NCBI GenBank assembly: GCA_016721945.1 | Contig: JADKHC010000023.1 | Span: forward strand, 1 to 64,000 | Direction: 5' to 3' | Length of the DNA stretch: 64,000 nucleotides | From: Verrucomicrobiota bacterium | Lineage (GTDB): Bacteria > Verrucomicrobiota > Verrucomicrobiia > Opitutales > Opitutaceae | In this document: positions 1 to 8,814 of the stretch, piece by piece | Layout of the letters: every line of letters starts with the position of its first letter | Position numbering within the stretch: the stretch's first letter is position 1 | Program-made: the position numbers and the translations under genes | Notes under the pieces: generated by a model | Database searches by the model: none | What the model saw: the letters and a program-made list of their open reading frames with translations, nothing else | Told to the model about the DNA's origin: nothing

Positions 1-450
1 CCGCAGCCCGTAGGTGATGTTTTCGTAGATCGATTTCGGGAACGGATTGGACTTCTGGAAGACCATGCCGATGCGCTTGCGGAGTTCGATCGGATCGACG
101 TCATGACGCGAGATATCGATGCCGTTGATCTTGATCGCGCCACGCTTGATCGCGGTGCCGTCGATCAAGTCGTTCATGCGATTGAAGCAACGCAGGAGCG
201 TGGATTTTCCGCAACCCGAGGGCCCGATGAACGCGGTGACGCGTTTGTCGTCGAGCTTGAGGTTGATGTCGAAGAGTGCCTGTTTCTCGCCATAGTAGAA
301 ATCGAGATTTTCGATATCGATAATGGTTCGGGTCCCACCGACAGCTTGTGGGCGGGCAGCAGGCACGATGGGGGCGCGCGTGGTGGGCGTCGAGGCGGCG
401 GCAGCGGAATTGTCCATGGGCGCAGTGGTGATGGGTGCGGCGGTTACCAT
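1..450 (-). CDS. pstB: Phosphate ABC transporter ATP-binding protein PstB (3' end cut by window edge)
   Basis: ATPase subunit of the high-affinity phosphate importer PstSCAB; it acts on the cytoplasmic face and hydrolyses ATP to drive uptake. The first 150 codons are present. After a roughly 40-residue Ala/Pro/Thr-rich leader come the start of an ABC domain (IIDIENLDFYYGEKQALFDI), a Walker A (GPSGCGKSTLLRCFNRMNDL) and the Q-loop region (GMVFQKSNPFPKSIYENITY), all typical of PstB. The ATG at 448-450 overlaps the pstA stop codon by seven bases, so translation is probably coupled. The low-complexity leader before the ABC fold is longer than usual. The signature motif and Walker B lie outside the window. 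Confidence 0.95.
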   Translation of the reverse strand, partial: MVTAAPITTAPMDNSAAAASTPTTRAPIVPAARPQAVGGTRTIIDIENLDFYYGEKQALFDINLKLDDKRVTAFIGPSGCGKSTLLRCFNRMNDLIDGTAIKRGAIKINGIDISRHDVDPIELRKRIGMVFQKSNPFPKSIYENITYGLR

Positions 451-1514
451 TTGTAGCGGCTTCTGAGTTTATTGCGAAGGACGATCGAGGCCATCGCGAT
501 GAGGGCGACGATGAACAAGAAAACGAACGCGGTGCCGTACTGAACGCGCTCGGTGTATTCGTTCTGTGGGATCTTGGAACTGACAACGTAGATGTGATAC
601 GGCAGCGCCATGACACCTTGGAAAAAGAAATCGCTCACTTTGGCCACCTGCCAGGGGAGCTTGTCGCTCATCACATAGGCGGCGGTGAACATGATCGGAG
701 CCGTCTCGCCGGCGACGCGTGCGATGCCGAGAATCGACGAGGTGAGAATACCCGGTAGTGCGTATGGCAATACAGATTTTTGGATCGTCTGCCACTTGGT
801 CGCGCCGAGGGCGAGCGAGCCTTCGCGAAAACCTCGCGGCACGGATTTCAGGGATTCCTCGGAGGCAGTGATGACGACGGGCAGCACCATGAAGGCGAGG
901 GTGAACCAGCCCGCCATGAGCGAGGTATTCCAGCCGAAGAAGATCACGAACATGCCGAAGCCGAAAAGTCCGAAGACGATCGAGGGCACACCGGCGAGAT
1001 TGAGAATGGCCAGCCGGATCATGCGCACGACCGGACCTTGTCGGGCATACTCCGAGAGAAAGATCGCACTCGCGACGCCCAGCACCAAGGCAATCGTCAT
1101 CGAACCGACGATCAGCAGCACAGTGCCGACGATGCAGGGGAAAATACCGCCGGCGGAATAGGCGATATTGTCGATAAGCTTTATCTCGGGTGCAGGGCGG
1201 CCTTCAGCCTTGGCGGCGGTTTCTTCCTTCTCGCGGAAGGCGCGGAACTCGGTTGCGCCCATTTCGCGCTTCTTGCCCTGATACTCGAAGATATTGAGTG
1301 TCTCTGGCGACTGGGTTAGGAAGGGAACATTAACAAACGGGAATTCGGCGCGAAAGACGGTACGAGAACCTTTGATAAAGATGTCGCCAAAGATCAGCGC
1401 GCCGCAGAGCAGAACGACATACGTCGCCACGCGGAAAACCCAAAAGAAGGATTTTTCCCAGCGGCGAATCGCCGTGGGTTTCGAGGCGTAGGGATTTTTG
1501 ACGTCGGAGGTCAT
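444..1514 (-). CDS. pstA: Phosphate ABC transporter permease PstA
   Basis: Inner-membrane permease of the Pst phosphate importer, pairing with PstC. It has 356 residues, with a first membrane segment at about 27-47 (VATYVVLLCGALIFGDIFI), a hydrophilic insert of roughly 70 residues (about 55-120, charged, with EKEETAAKAEGRP), and then the five-helix permease core with the ABC-coupling EAA-like loop (EESLKSVPRGFREGSLALGA). Usual PstA is about 280-300 residues; the excess is the hydrophilic segment. It follows pstC with a gap of about 115 bases that holds a small hairpin, and overlaps pstB by seven bases. Confidence 0.95.
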   Translation of the reverse strand: MTSDVKNPYASKPTAIRRWEKSFFWVFRVATYVVLLCGALIFGDIFIKGSRTVFRAEFPFVNVPFLTQSPETLNIFEYQGKKREMGATEFRAFREKEETAAKAEGRPAPEIKLIDNIAYSAGGIFPCIVGTVLLIVGSMTIALVLGVASAIFLSEYARQGPVVRMIRLAILNLAGVPSIVFGLFGFGMFVIFFGWNTSLMAGWFTLAFMVLPVVITASEESLKSVPRGFREGSLALGATKWQTIQKSVLPYALPGILTSSILGIARVAGETAPIMFTAAYVMSDKLPWQVAKVSDFFFQGVMALPYHIYVVSSKIPQNEYTERVQYGTAFVFLFIVALIAMASIVLRNKLRSRYKW

Positions 1515-1571
1515 GTGATCGGAAGGTAGGACGCGTAAATTTTAACGCGCCGTGTTGGCACAACCGAACGC

Positions 1572-1593
1572 GGCGGATTAAGGATAATCCGCC
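1572..1593. repeat. Short REP-like hairpin between pstC and pstA
   Basis: A perfect 9-base inverted repeat (GGCGGATTA / TAATCCGCC) with a 4-base loop lies in the pstC-pstA gap. A degenerate relative with GGCGGA / TCCGCC arms occurs at 54366-54390, so this may be a dispersed REP-type palindrome. It could also stabilise or attenuate the polycistronic transcript. It has no T tract and is not a convincing terminator. Confidence 0.6.
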
Positions 1594-1629
1594 CTACCAT
1601 CGGAAAATCGCTGATCGTGTTCATGACGT

Positions 1630-3231
1630 TCACCCGATGGAAATTTTGTAGCGGCGCACGATGACCTGCGCGACGTAGTTGATGGCGAGCGAGAGGAAGA
1701 AGAGCACGATGCCGACCATGAAGAGCGCGCGGTAATGAATGCTGCCGTTGGCGACCTCACCCATCTCCTGCGCGATGATGCCGGTCATGGTGTGTACCGG
1801 CTGAGTGACTACACCCAAGCCCGCCGTGAAATCCGGGATGGCGATGCGGTTGCCCGCGCAGAGTAGCACCACCATGGTTTCACCCATCACGCGGCCGAAA
1901 CCGAGCAGGATGGCCGAGATGATGCCGGAGAGTCCGGCCGGCACGATGATCTTGAGAATGGTTTGGAGACGATTCGCGCCAAGGGCGAACGAGGCCTCTT
2001 TGAACGAACGCGGGACGTTGTTAATCGCATCTTCGGCCAGCGTGAAAATCGTAGGAATGGAGAGAAACGCGAGGAGGCAGCCAGCGGTCAGGCCGTTGAG
2101 GCGTTCGGACATCGGAAAGCCCGGCACCCAGGATAACCAAGGGGTCTGCGAGACCGCGCGCAGTAACGTGCCAAGCACGGCGATGCCGAAGAAGCCGAGC
2201 ACGACCGACGGGATCGCCGAGATGAACTCGATCGCAGGTTTGATCAGGCGCTGCTCGACCGGAGTGGCGATCTGGTTGACGTAGATGGCGGCACCGACAC
2301 CGAGCGGAACGGCGATCAACAGCGCGATGATCGATACCATTAACGAACCAATAAAAAGCGGTAGTATTCCATACCAGTCCTGCCAGAAACTCGCGGTGAG
2401 CCATTCACGGCCAAAGATGAATCCAGTAAACGCTGCGCCGAAGGACACCGGCTTCGAGTAGTCCCACTGTTCCATTTGGCGGATCGTCTCGGCAAACTGG
2501 TCGACGTGGTCGCGAGCGAGTTGTTTGAAACGCTCCAAGCGTTTCTGTAATTCCGGCGTGGGCAGTGCGGGGGCAGTGCTGAGCGCAGCAGTGATTCGCT
2601 CGGCTACGGTGTGAATTGACTCCTTGTATTCGGGCAGTCGGCCGATGACGGGCTGGAGTGCGACTTTGAAATCGATGTCGTTGATCACGACCTGGGCAGC
2701 GGCGGCGCTTTTACCGGCGGCGAGTAGTTGGTCTCGCTCGGTTTTTTTATTCTCAGCAACGGTAAACTGTTCCTTGATTGCGGTACAGGTCTCGGTGAGT
2801 TCGGAGAGGAGGCCGCGCACGGGATCGAACGCATCCGCAAAATTCGCGGAGAAATCGTCATAGGCGGCGAGTTGTGCGTTGGCGGTGGCGAGCGGTAAGT
2901 GCTGCTCTTTGAGCAGATGGTTCAGCGTGCGCAGGCGGATGTCGGAAAGGTAGCGCGAGAGCGCGGCGTGATCGGTGTCTTTTTGCCGGATGATGTCCAC
3001 GTACTCGAGGCCCGCGCGACGATACACCGTGACGTTATGATGGTTCTGGTTAAAAAAATCGTAGCCCTCGCGAAAAAGGAAAAGCGTGATCAGGCCGAGC
3101 ACGACGACCGCGATCAGGGCGTTACCGCCAAAGAAGGCCTGAATGCATTCGTCCATCGACAATCCGAAGAACCGGGTGCGGTTCTTTATGATCGCGAAAG
3201 CGGGCGGATTTGTGGCGGTTGGGTTGGACAT
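1630..3231 (-). CDS. pstC: Phosphate ABC transporter permease PstC with large periplasmic insertion
   Basis: Inner-membrane permease of PstSCAB. The C-terminal half (about 275-533) is a standard PstC permease with the coupling loop EDAINNVPRSFKEASFALGA. The first helix is near residues 38-57 (ALIAVVVLGLITLFLFREG). Between it and the rest lies a hydrophilic, mostly helical segment of about 200 residues (about 65-270) rich in Glu, Gln, Lys and Ala, which usual PstC (about 300-330 residues) lacks. By topology it should be periplasmic. The gene sits 101 bases downstream of pstS, separated by a strong hairpin, and upstream of pstA. Confidence 0.93.
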   Translation of the reverse strand: MSNPTATNPPAFAIIKNRTRFFGLSMDECIQAFFGGNALIAVVVLGLITLFLFREGYDFFNQNHHNVTVYRRAGLEYVDIIRQKDTDHAALSRYLSDIRLRTLNHLLKEQHLPLATANAQLAAYDDFSANFADAFDPVRGLLSELTETCTAIKEQFTVAENKKTERDQLLAAGKSAAAAQVVINDIDFKVALQPVIGRLPEYKESIHTVAERITAALSTAPALPTPELQKRLERFKQLARDHVDQFAETIRQMEQWDYSKPVSFGAAFTGFIFGREWLTASFWQDWYGILPLFIGSLMVSIIALLIAVPLGVGAAIYVNQIATPVEQRLIKPAIEFISAIPSVVLGFFGIAVLGTLLRAVSQTPWLSWVPGFPMSERLNGLTAGCLLAFLSIPTIFTLAEDAINNVPRSFKEASFALGANRLQTILKIIVPAGLSGIISAILLGFGRVMGETMVVLLCAGNRIAIPDFTAGLGVVTQPVHTMTGIIAQEMGEVANGSIHYRALFMVGIVLFFLSLAINYVAQVIVRRYKISIG

Positions 3232-3262
3232 TTCAGGACGTGCGCTGGAGCAAATTTAAAGT

Positions 3263-3297
3263 CAGAGGCCCACTCGGTTGGGACAAGTGGGCCTCTG
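3263..3297 (-). terminator. Intercistronic hairpin between pstS and pstC (attenuator or stabiliser)
   Basis: A 12-base perfect inverted repeat (cagaggcccact / agtgggcctctg) with an 11-base loop lies just after the pstS stop codon in transcript direction. It is followed by an A/T-containing stretch but no long U tract. In pst operons the binding protein is usually needed in excess of the membrane complex, so partial termination or 3'-end protection of a pstS message is the likely role. That role is inferred from position only. Confidence 0.7.
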
Positions 3298-3332
3298 TTA
3301 CATTCTCGAAACAAACACACACACTGCAAAAA

Positions 3333-4142
3333 TCAGCGGATCGGAACGAAGCCGACTTTCTCAACAATCTTCTGGCCTTCGTCGCTCAGCGTAAAATCCA
3401 CGAACTTAGCGGCTTCGCCGGATGGCTCGCCGTTGGTATAGTAGAAGGTAGGCCGCGCGTAGGGATACTTCTTAGCGATGACGGATTCCTTGGTGGGAAT
3501 CGCGCCTTCGATCGGAATCACTTTGATGCCTTCGGCATGGATGTAAGCGAGGCCGACATAACCGATACCGTTCGGGTTCTTAGCCACTTCGGAAACGATC
3601 TGCTCATTGCCGGCCATTTTCTGGGAAGACGGAGCGTAATCGAGTTTGTCCATGGCGAGTTCCTTCCAATCGGAATAGGTGCCCGAGGAGGTGTTACGGG
3701 TATAGATGGAGATCTTGCCGGGCGAGCCACCGACTGCGGACCAGTCGCTCACGGCACCGGTGAAGATTTGCTTAACCTGGCGCTTGGTTAGTGCAGCGAT
3801 GGGGCTGTTGGCGTTCACGATGACCGCCATGCCGTCATAGGCGACGATGGTGGGCTTCAAGCTCACGCCCTTGGCCTGACCGCCCGACATTTCGGTGGCC
3901 TTCGCACGACGCGAGGACATGCCGATCTGAGCGGTGCTGTCGATGATGGCGGTGATGCCGGTGGTGGAACCTTCGGCCGCGATCTCGAACGAGGTGCCAG
4001 GATTCTTGGCCTTGTACTCTTCGGCGAGTTGCGGGACGAGTTTGGCACCGAGAGTGTCGGAGCCCTTGATCACGAGCTTTTCAGCGCGGACGAGGCCGGC
4101 GGTGGCAAGGACCGCAGCGAGGATGAGAGTGGATTTTTTCAT
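3333..4142 (-). CDS. pstS: Periplasmic phosphate-binding protein PstS
   Basis: Substrate-binding component of the Pst importer: it captures phosphate in the periplasm and delivers it to PstCA. It has 269 residues with an N-terminal signal peptide (MKKSTLILAAVLATAGLVRA). The mature protein shows PBP-like motifs: IKGSDTLG near the start, AEGSTTGI (phosphate-contact loop), SSRRAK, the IFTGAVSDWSAVGG segment and RNTSSGTYSDWKE. The length is typical of the short PstS class. It lies 36 bases after the porin gene and before pstC, so the porin and pst genes probably share a transcript. Confidence 0.95.
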   Translation of the reverse strand: MKKSTLILAAVLATAGLVRAEKLVIKGSDTLGAKLVPQLAEEYKAKNPGTSFEIAAEGSTTGITAIIDSTAQIGMSSRRAKATEMSGGQAKGVSLKPTIVAYDGMAVIVNANSPIAALTKRQVKQIFTGAVSDWSAVGGSPGKISIYTRNTSSGTYSDWKELAMDKLDYAPSSQKMAGNEQIVSEVAKNPNGIGYVGLAYIHAEGIKVIPIEGAIPTKESVIAKKYPYARPTFYYTNGEPSGEAAKFVDFTLSDEGQKIVEKVGFVPIR

Positions 4143-4178
4143 GATATATTTTCTGTTTTGGAGGCGGAGGTGGGTTCG

Positions 4179-5597
4179 TTAGAACTTGGCGGATAGATCG
4201 ACCTGGAGGACGTCAGCGCGATCGAAACCCTGGCCGGTCGTGGCGCTGGAGGGACGGCCGTCGCCGTCGATATTTTCCGAGTGGAAGTAGGTAACTGTGC
4301 CGTTGATGGCGTCGGTGAAGTTACGCGAAGCCGAGAAGATGAAGCCACGGCCATTGAGGCGGCCGCCGTTGAAGTCGGAGTCGAGCAGTAACGAGGTGTA
4401 GGCACCCGGTTCAACATAACGGTATTCGGCGGTGAACTGCGTGTCGCCTTTGACCTTGGAGGCGCCAAAACGAACACCGAGATTGAACATCTGGTTGTAG
4501 CCCGACGGATCGCCGCTGGCGGTAGTGAGTTGTTTCTCAACCGTGGAATTGCTGTAAAGGCTGTCGGCGCGGGAGCTGCCGTTCAGGTTAAGCCCGTAGG
4601 TCCCGTAAAATGCGAGGGGCTGGCCAAAGGCCTTCGTGCCGTACTCAACCGGAACGAGGACGGTGAAGAGATTGGTATAGTTGGTCGAGTCGTTGGCGTA
4701 ACCGTTGGCAGCCACGGCAGGCGTACCGCTGACTGCATCTTTCGAAGCATCGCTGAACGCGATAAATCCGGGAGCGATGCGCCAGCCACAGGGAATGCTT
4801 TCGACGAGCTTGATGTTGCTGAACTCGGTCTGAACAACGAACATCATGTCAGGTTGGTTGCGGCCGGTGGAGCCGGACAGACCGGCATTCGACGAGAGCA
4901 GGTACTGGCCGCCGCGGGCGGTGAAGTTCCAGTTGCCAAACAAATTATTGAAACCGATTTCCTCGGAGAGACCTTCAACATTGATGTCGGAGTCGATCCA
5001 GAAACCGTTCACGCCCGGTGTGAAAAACGGGTGAGCGTGTTTGCCGATGCGGAAGTCGACGCGGTCGGCCCCCATGAAATTGGCCGTGGCGTACTGGATG
5101 TAGACCTGACCGACGTAAGGTGTGTCGTTGGTCTTGGCGAAATTTGTCGAGCCGGAGGCGGCGAAATCAGCGTTGGTCGAGGTCGCGCCGTTGGCCGTTT
5201 CGAGGCGAATGCCTGTGGTCCAGTTTTGGGCGAAGAGCACGGTCGAAGCCAAACGGAACCGATAGCGATAGCGGCTGCGGTCGGCGTTGACGTTGGTCTG
5301 CGAAGCGGCGGTGCCGGTGTTCGAAACCTCGTTGTCGTACTGATAGCGAACACGGACGTCACCCGAGAGGGTGAAGCGTTGAACGCGGCTGGAAAGTTCG
5401 AGTTTACCAGCAGAGGTGTTGGCGGCGAAATCTTTGACCAATTCGGCGCGGAGAGTTTCGGCCTCCTGATCGTTGACGATGCCCTTCTTGACGAGCAGGT
5501 CGATGAGCGGACCGCTGTCTTGGGCAAAGGCCGCAGAAGCGGCGCCGAGGAGAGCGCTGCCGAGCAGCGCGAGCCATTTGAAACGTGTAGTAGCCAT
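4179..5597 (-). CDS. Putative outer-membrane porin heading the pst operon
   Basis: Outer-membrane beta-barrel protein of 472 residues. A signal peptide (to about residue 25, ending AAFAQ) precedes a short helical region (LIDLLVKKGIVNDQEAETLR) typical of the 'putative porin' family, and then alternating beta-strand-like sequence. It ends in ..LQVDLSAKF, with the terminal Phe expected of outer-membrane proteins. Only 36 bases separate it from pstS on the same strand. By context it is probably a phosphate or anion porin analogous to OprP, but substrate specificity cannot be read from the sequence. The barrel prediction is by eye. Confidence 0.85.
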   Translation of the reverse strand: MATTRFKWLALLGSALLGAASAAFAQDSGPLIDLLVKKGIVNDQEAETLRAELVKDFAANTSAGKLELSSRVQRFTLSGDVRVRYQYDNEVSNTGTAASQTNVNADRSRYRYRFRLASTVLFAQNWTTGIRLETANGATSTNADFAASGSTNFAKTNDTPYVGQVYIQYATANFMGADRVDFRIGKHAHPFFTPGVNGFWIDSDINVEGLSEEIGFNNLFGNWNFTARGGQYLLSSNAGLSGSTGRNQPDMMFVVQTEFSNIKLVESIPCGWRIAPGFIAFSDASKDAVSGTPAVAANGYANDSTNYTNLFTVLVPVEYGTKAFGQPLAFYGTYGLNLNGSSRADSLYSNSTVEKQLTTASGDPSGYNQMFNLGVRFGASKVKGDTQFTAEYRYVEPGAYTSLLLDSDFNGGRLNGRGFIFSASRNFTDAINGTVTYFHSENIDGDGRPSSATTGQGFDRADVLQVDLSAKF

Positions 5598-5864
5598 ACG
5601 GAGTGGTTAGGTTTGTCTTGTAATGAATACGCCAGCTGGACACCGACGCGTCATTACATTGACCGGACTAGGCTACGAAATTGTGGCGATCGCGTTACGA
5701 ACGTGTGAACTTCGCCATCTATTGGAAAAAGATGTGAGCGGGCGTAGCGGAAAAGACGTGCGCTTGCATTAGGCAAGATGGCGGCGCTTTTTACGGAAGT
5801 TCGAAGCCCTCAACGACCTGCGGGGTAAGACCCCCTCGCCTACACTCGGCAAACGAGCCGCTGC
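5598..5864. other. Intergenic region upstream of the porin-pst operon
   Basis: These 267 bases separate the porin start from the SNF2 gene end, and the promoter of the porin-pst operon should lie here. I see an 8-base inverted repeat TGTAATGA / TCATTACA at 5619-5626 and 5651-5658. I could not find a convincing tandem PhoB box (two CTGTCAT-type repeats 11 bases apart). No other gene is supported. Confidence 0.4.
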
Positions 5865-8573
5865 TCAGATCACCGCAGCCTCTGGCTCCACGACTTGTGC
5901 GTTCGTGAGCTGGATGAGGCTTTGCAAGGAATCGAAATGCTGACTCAGGTCGAAGTCGCCGCCGAGTCCGCCGATCAATTTATCGAACAAGTCGCGCTTC
6001 GACGCCTTGAGCGCCTGAATGCGTTCTTCGATCGTGCCTGCTGTGACCATGCGGTAAACGAATACCGTATTGGTTTGGCCGATACGGTGAACGCGATCCA
6101 CCGCCTGCGCCTCCACGGCAGGATTCCACCAAGGATCGAGCAGGAAAACGTAATCCGCCGCATGCAGCGTGATGCCGGTGCCCGCGGCCTTGAGCGACAC
6201 GAGCATGACGGCCGCGCCCTGTGCGTTCTGGAAACCTTGCACGGGCTTCTGCCGGTCGAGCGTCATACCAGTAAGTTCGTAGCGCGGCAGATCGGGGAAC
6301 TGCGTCGCGAGCGCTTCGCGGACGCGGTCGAGCAACATCACGAACTGCGAGAAAATGACGGCCTTGTGCCCGCTGCTGATAATCTCGGCGAGTTTTTCAA
6401 CCAACAAGTTGATCTTGCCGGAGTCGCTGAGCGGCGCCTTGAGCCAGGGCAGCATGTCGGGATCGCAACAAACCTGCCGGAGTCGCGTGAGCAGCGCGAG
6501 GAAACCAAAACTCTTTTCGCGCATCGCCGTACCCACATCGTCGCCGAGACGATTGAGACCTTCGGAACAAATACGGGCGTATTCTGCGCGCTGCACATCG
6601 GTGAGCGGGCAGAACAGCTCCATCTCGACCTTCGGCGGCAGCTCCTTCGCGACTTCGTTTTTCGTGCGCCGGAGAATAAACGGCGCGAGTTGCGCGCGTA
6701 GACGCGTGAGCGTGTTGAGACGATCCGCATTGAGCGAAGCCTCGAAGCCTGAACGCGAACCAAGCAATCCCGGCAAGAGATAACGAAAGATCGACCAGAG
6801 ATCGAGCTGACGGTTTTCGAGCGGCGTACCGGTTAAAACGATCCGGTGCCGGGCGCGCACGGTGAAACAGGTCTGCGTCACCTTCGCGTCTGGGTTTTTG
6901 ATGAACTGACCTTCGTCGAGAATCGCGTAGCCGAACTCATTGCTATCGAGCAAGGCCTTGTGCTTGCGCAGCTGTGTATAACTCGCGAGCCAGATGACAG
7001 CGTCCTTGCGCGAAGTGAAGTCGTGACCGGACTTGAGCACATCGACCGCGAGTTGCGGAGCGAAGCGCGCCAGTTCCTCGCGCCAGACAGGCACCACGCT
7101 GGCCGGGCAAACCACCAAGGTCGGCATCTGGTCAACGGGTCGGGCCGCAAGCAGCGAGATAACCTGCAACGTTTTGCCCAGGCCCATTTCGTCCGCGAGC
7201 AGTCCGTGACAGCCGACATCGCACAAGTGATGCAACCACTCGACACCACGCCGCTGGTAAGGGCGCAGGATTTCCGGGAGCGGCTTCTCCACCGCCGTTG
7301 CCATAACCACGCTCGACCGCCAAGCCTCCAGCTCGGGCGAAAGCGTGAGCTTGAAACGCGCGTCGTTGAAGAGCGAAAAAATCAGATACGGCGAGAGCGA
7401 ACCATCGGCGTGCGTCTCGGCGACGTTGCGTTGCCAAGCCTTGAGCGAGTCGAGTCGGTCGGTCGGCAGCGTGACGATGCCCACCGTCGGCAGAATCACC
7501 GGCGTCGTGCCGCGCTTGATCAACAGGTCGACCTCCTCATCGGTCAGCATGCGCTCGCCGGCCTTGAAAATCCAACGAAGGTCGAGGCCCTGCCCGTTGC
7601 GACGAGTTTGCGCAACCGCTTCGATTTCGAGCGTGCGTGGTCCTTTGAGGAGGTTAGCGGCGAGGTCGTCGAGCTCGACCACGAAGAGCCTCCGCCAAGC
7701 GGGCAGCGTGACCTTCAGGAAATTCGGAATCTCCGTCACTGACTCCATTAGGTAAATGCCGGTCGTCGCATTATAAGAGAAGTGCGCCTTGCGGGCATAG
7801 GCGGCGAGGCCGATCAACTTTGCGCGTTCGCTGGAAGTGACGTGGGCGATGCCGGGTGCGTGAGAGGCCTGACCGAGCGCAGGGATGCGTTTTCTTCCTT
7901 CCTGCCAATAAGCCTGGAAGAGAAGCCCTTCGGACTTGGTTTGAAAAATTAACGAGAGTGTGCGCGAAGGGCCGCTCGCGACGGAACTGCTTGCAGGGTT
8001 GGCCGGGGTGACGGGAGCAGAAGCGCGCGGGGCAGTGCTGTGACCATTACTATTTCCATTTCCGTGCCCATTCGCGATGCCGTTGCCATTCCCGTTCCGA
8101 ACGGGTGGCGCAACGTGGCTGTTGGAGCCGTTGCCAGCCGATGCGGGCGTGGGCGTGACTGTAGAACCATTGCCGTTGGCAGGCGAAACCGTCTTCGGCC
8201 CACCGTTGGAACCGGCCGAGTCGAGTTCAGGCAGCGGCGAAATCTCGTCGCAGACCAGTTCTTCGATCTCATGCAAACCGGCTACGGCAAGGGCGTGGGC
8301 GACCTCGCGGTCGGTCGAAGACGAACGCACGGAAAGCGTGCCGTTGTCCCATTCGATCACGGCGTACTCGTCTTTTTTCTCCACGCGACGGTGGATAATC
8401 GCATCGCTATTAGTGAGTTCGAGCTCACGCACTTCGCCATCGCGATAGATGCGCCGCCCCTCGTCGAGTTGACTCGCCGAGAAACTTTCCGCCCAGTCGT
8501 TCTCCAGTTTTCCAAACCAGAACTCGAGCGACTGTGGGGTATAGACGCGTTTCGGACCGTGGGCTTGCATCAA
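5865..8573 (-). CDS. SNF2/HepA-family DNA helicase-like ATPase
   Basis: Swi2/Snf2 superfamily-2 ATPase of 902 residues, probably a DNA translocase acting in transcription recycling or repair. The N-terminal ~110 residues resemble the leader of bacterial SNF2 proteins that often carry a SWIM finger, but no CxC...CxH motif is visible. A low-complexity Asn/Gly/Pro/Ser linker follows (about 115-205). The helicase part has Walker A DEMGLGKTLQ (about 463-472), the motif II variant LDEGQFIKN (usually DEAQ or DEAH), TGTPLENRQLDLWSI, and the C-terminal RecA lobe with VIFSQF, LKAAGTGITL and DRVHRIGQTNTV. It is monocistronic by spacing. Confidence 0.9.
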   Translation of the reverse strand: MMQAHGPKRVYTPQSLEFWFGKLENDWAESFSASQLDEGRRIYRDGEVRELELTNSDAIIHRRVEKKDEYAVIEWDNGTLSVRSSSTDREVAHALAVAGLHEIEELVCDEISPLPELDSAGSNGGPKTVSPANGNGSTVTPTPASAGNGSNSHVAPPVRNGNGNGIANGHGNGNSNGHSTAPRASAPVTPANPASSSVASGPSRTLSLIFQTKSEGLLFQAYWQEGRKRIPALGQASHAPGIAHVTSSERAKLIGLAAYARKAHFSYNATTGIYLMESVTEIPNFLKVTLPAWRRLFVVELDDLAANLLKGPRTLEIEAVAQTRRNGQGLDLRWIFKAGERMLTDEEVDLLIKRGTTPVILPTVGIVTLPTDRLDSLKAWQRNVAETHADGSLSPYLIFSLFNDARFKLTLSPELEAWRSSVVMATAVEKPLPEILRPYQRRGVEWLHHLCDVGCHGLLADEMGLGKTLQVISLLAARPVDQMPTLVVCPASVVPVWREELARFAPQLAVDVLKSGHDFTSRKDAVIWLASYTQLRKHKALLDSNEFGYAILDEGQFIKNPDAKVTQTCFTVRARHRIVLTGTPLENRQLDLWSIFRYLLPGLLGSRSGFEASLNADRLNTLTRLRAQLAPFILRRTKNEVAKELPPKVEMELFCPLTDVQRAEYARICSEGLNRLGDDVGTAMREKSFGFLALLTRLRQVCCDPDMLPWLKAPLSDSGKINLLVEKLAEIISSGHKAVIFSQFVMLLDRVREALATQFPDLPRYELTGMTLDRQKPVQGFQNAQGAAVMLVSLKAAGTGITLHAADYVFLLDPWWNPAVEAQAVDRVHRIGQTNTVFVYRMVTAGTIEERIQALKASKRDLFDKLIGGLGGDFDLSQHFDSLQSLIQLTNAQVVEPEAAVI

Positions 8574-8700
8574 TCTAAAAGAGACGACGCTAGAATCGGT
8601 CCATGTCGGCGCAATCTCTTTTTACACAGTTTATGTTAACCCTTGGATAAACGCGGAAAGCGGCCGGACGCCGACCAGCCAGACGCCTTCCAATATGCTT

Positions 8701-8790
8701 AACATTCTTTCTCTTTATCTTTCCTCGTTCTCTTTCTCCAATGCCGTGCCCTGTGATAAAGAGAAAGATAACGAGAAAGAAGAAAGAGGT
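8701..8790. repeat. Polypyrimidine/polypurine inverted repeat
   Basis: A pyrimidine-only arm (tctttctctttatctttcct region, 8704-8738) faces a purine arm (gataaagagaaagataacga region, 8755-8789) across a short spacer, between waaA and the SNF2 gene. Similar arms occur at 14033-14107 and 23877-23981, and a single arm at 54284-54318, so this is a dispersed intergenic repeat. It may act as a bidirectional transcription barrier for the adjacent genes, but no function is shown. Confidence 0.6.
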
Positions 8791-8814
8791 TGGGCCTCAA
8801 AATTGATCGTTTCG

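Noticed and set aside
5619..5658. Inverted repeat TGTAATGA/TCATTACA considered as a Pho box
   Set aside because: PhoB sites are direct repeats with a different sequence; this match is not convincing.
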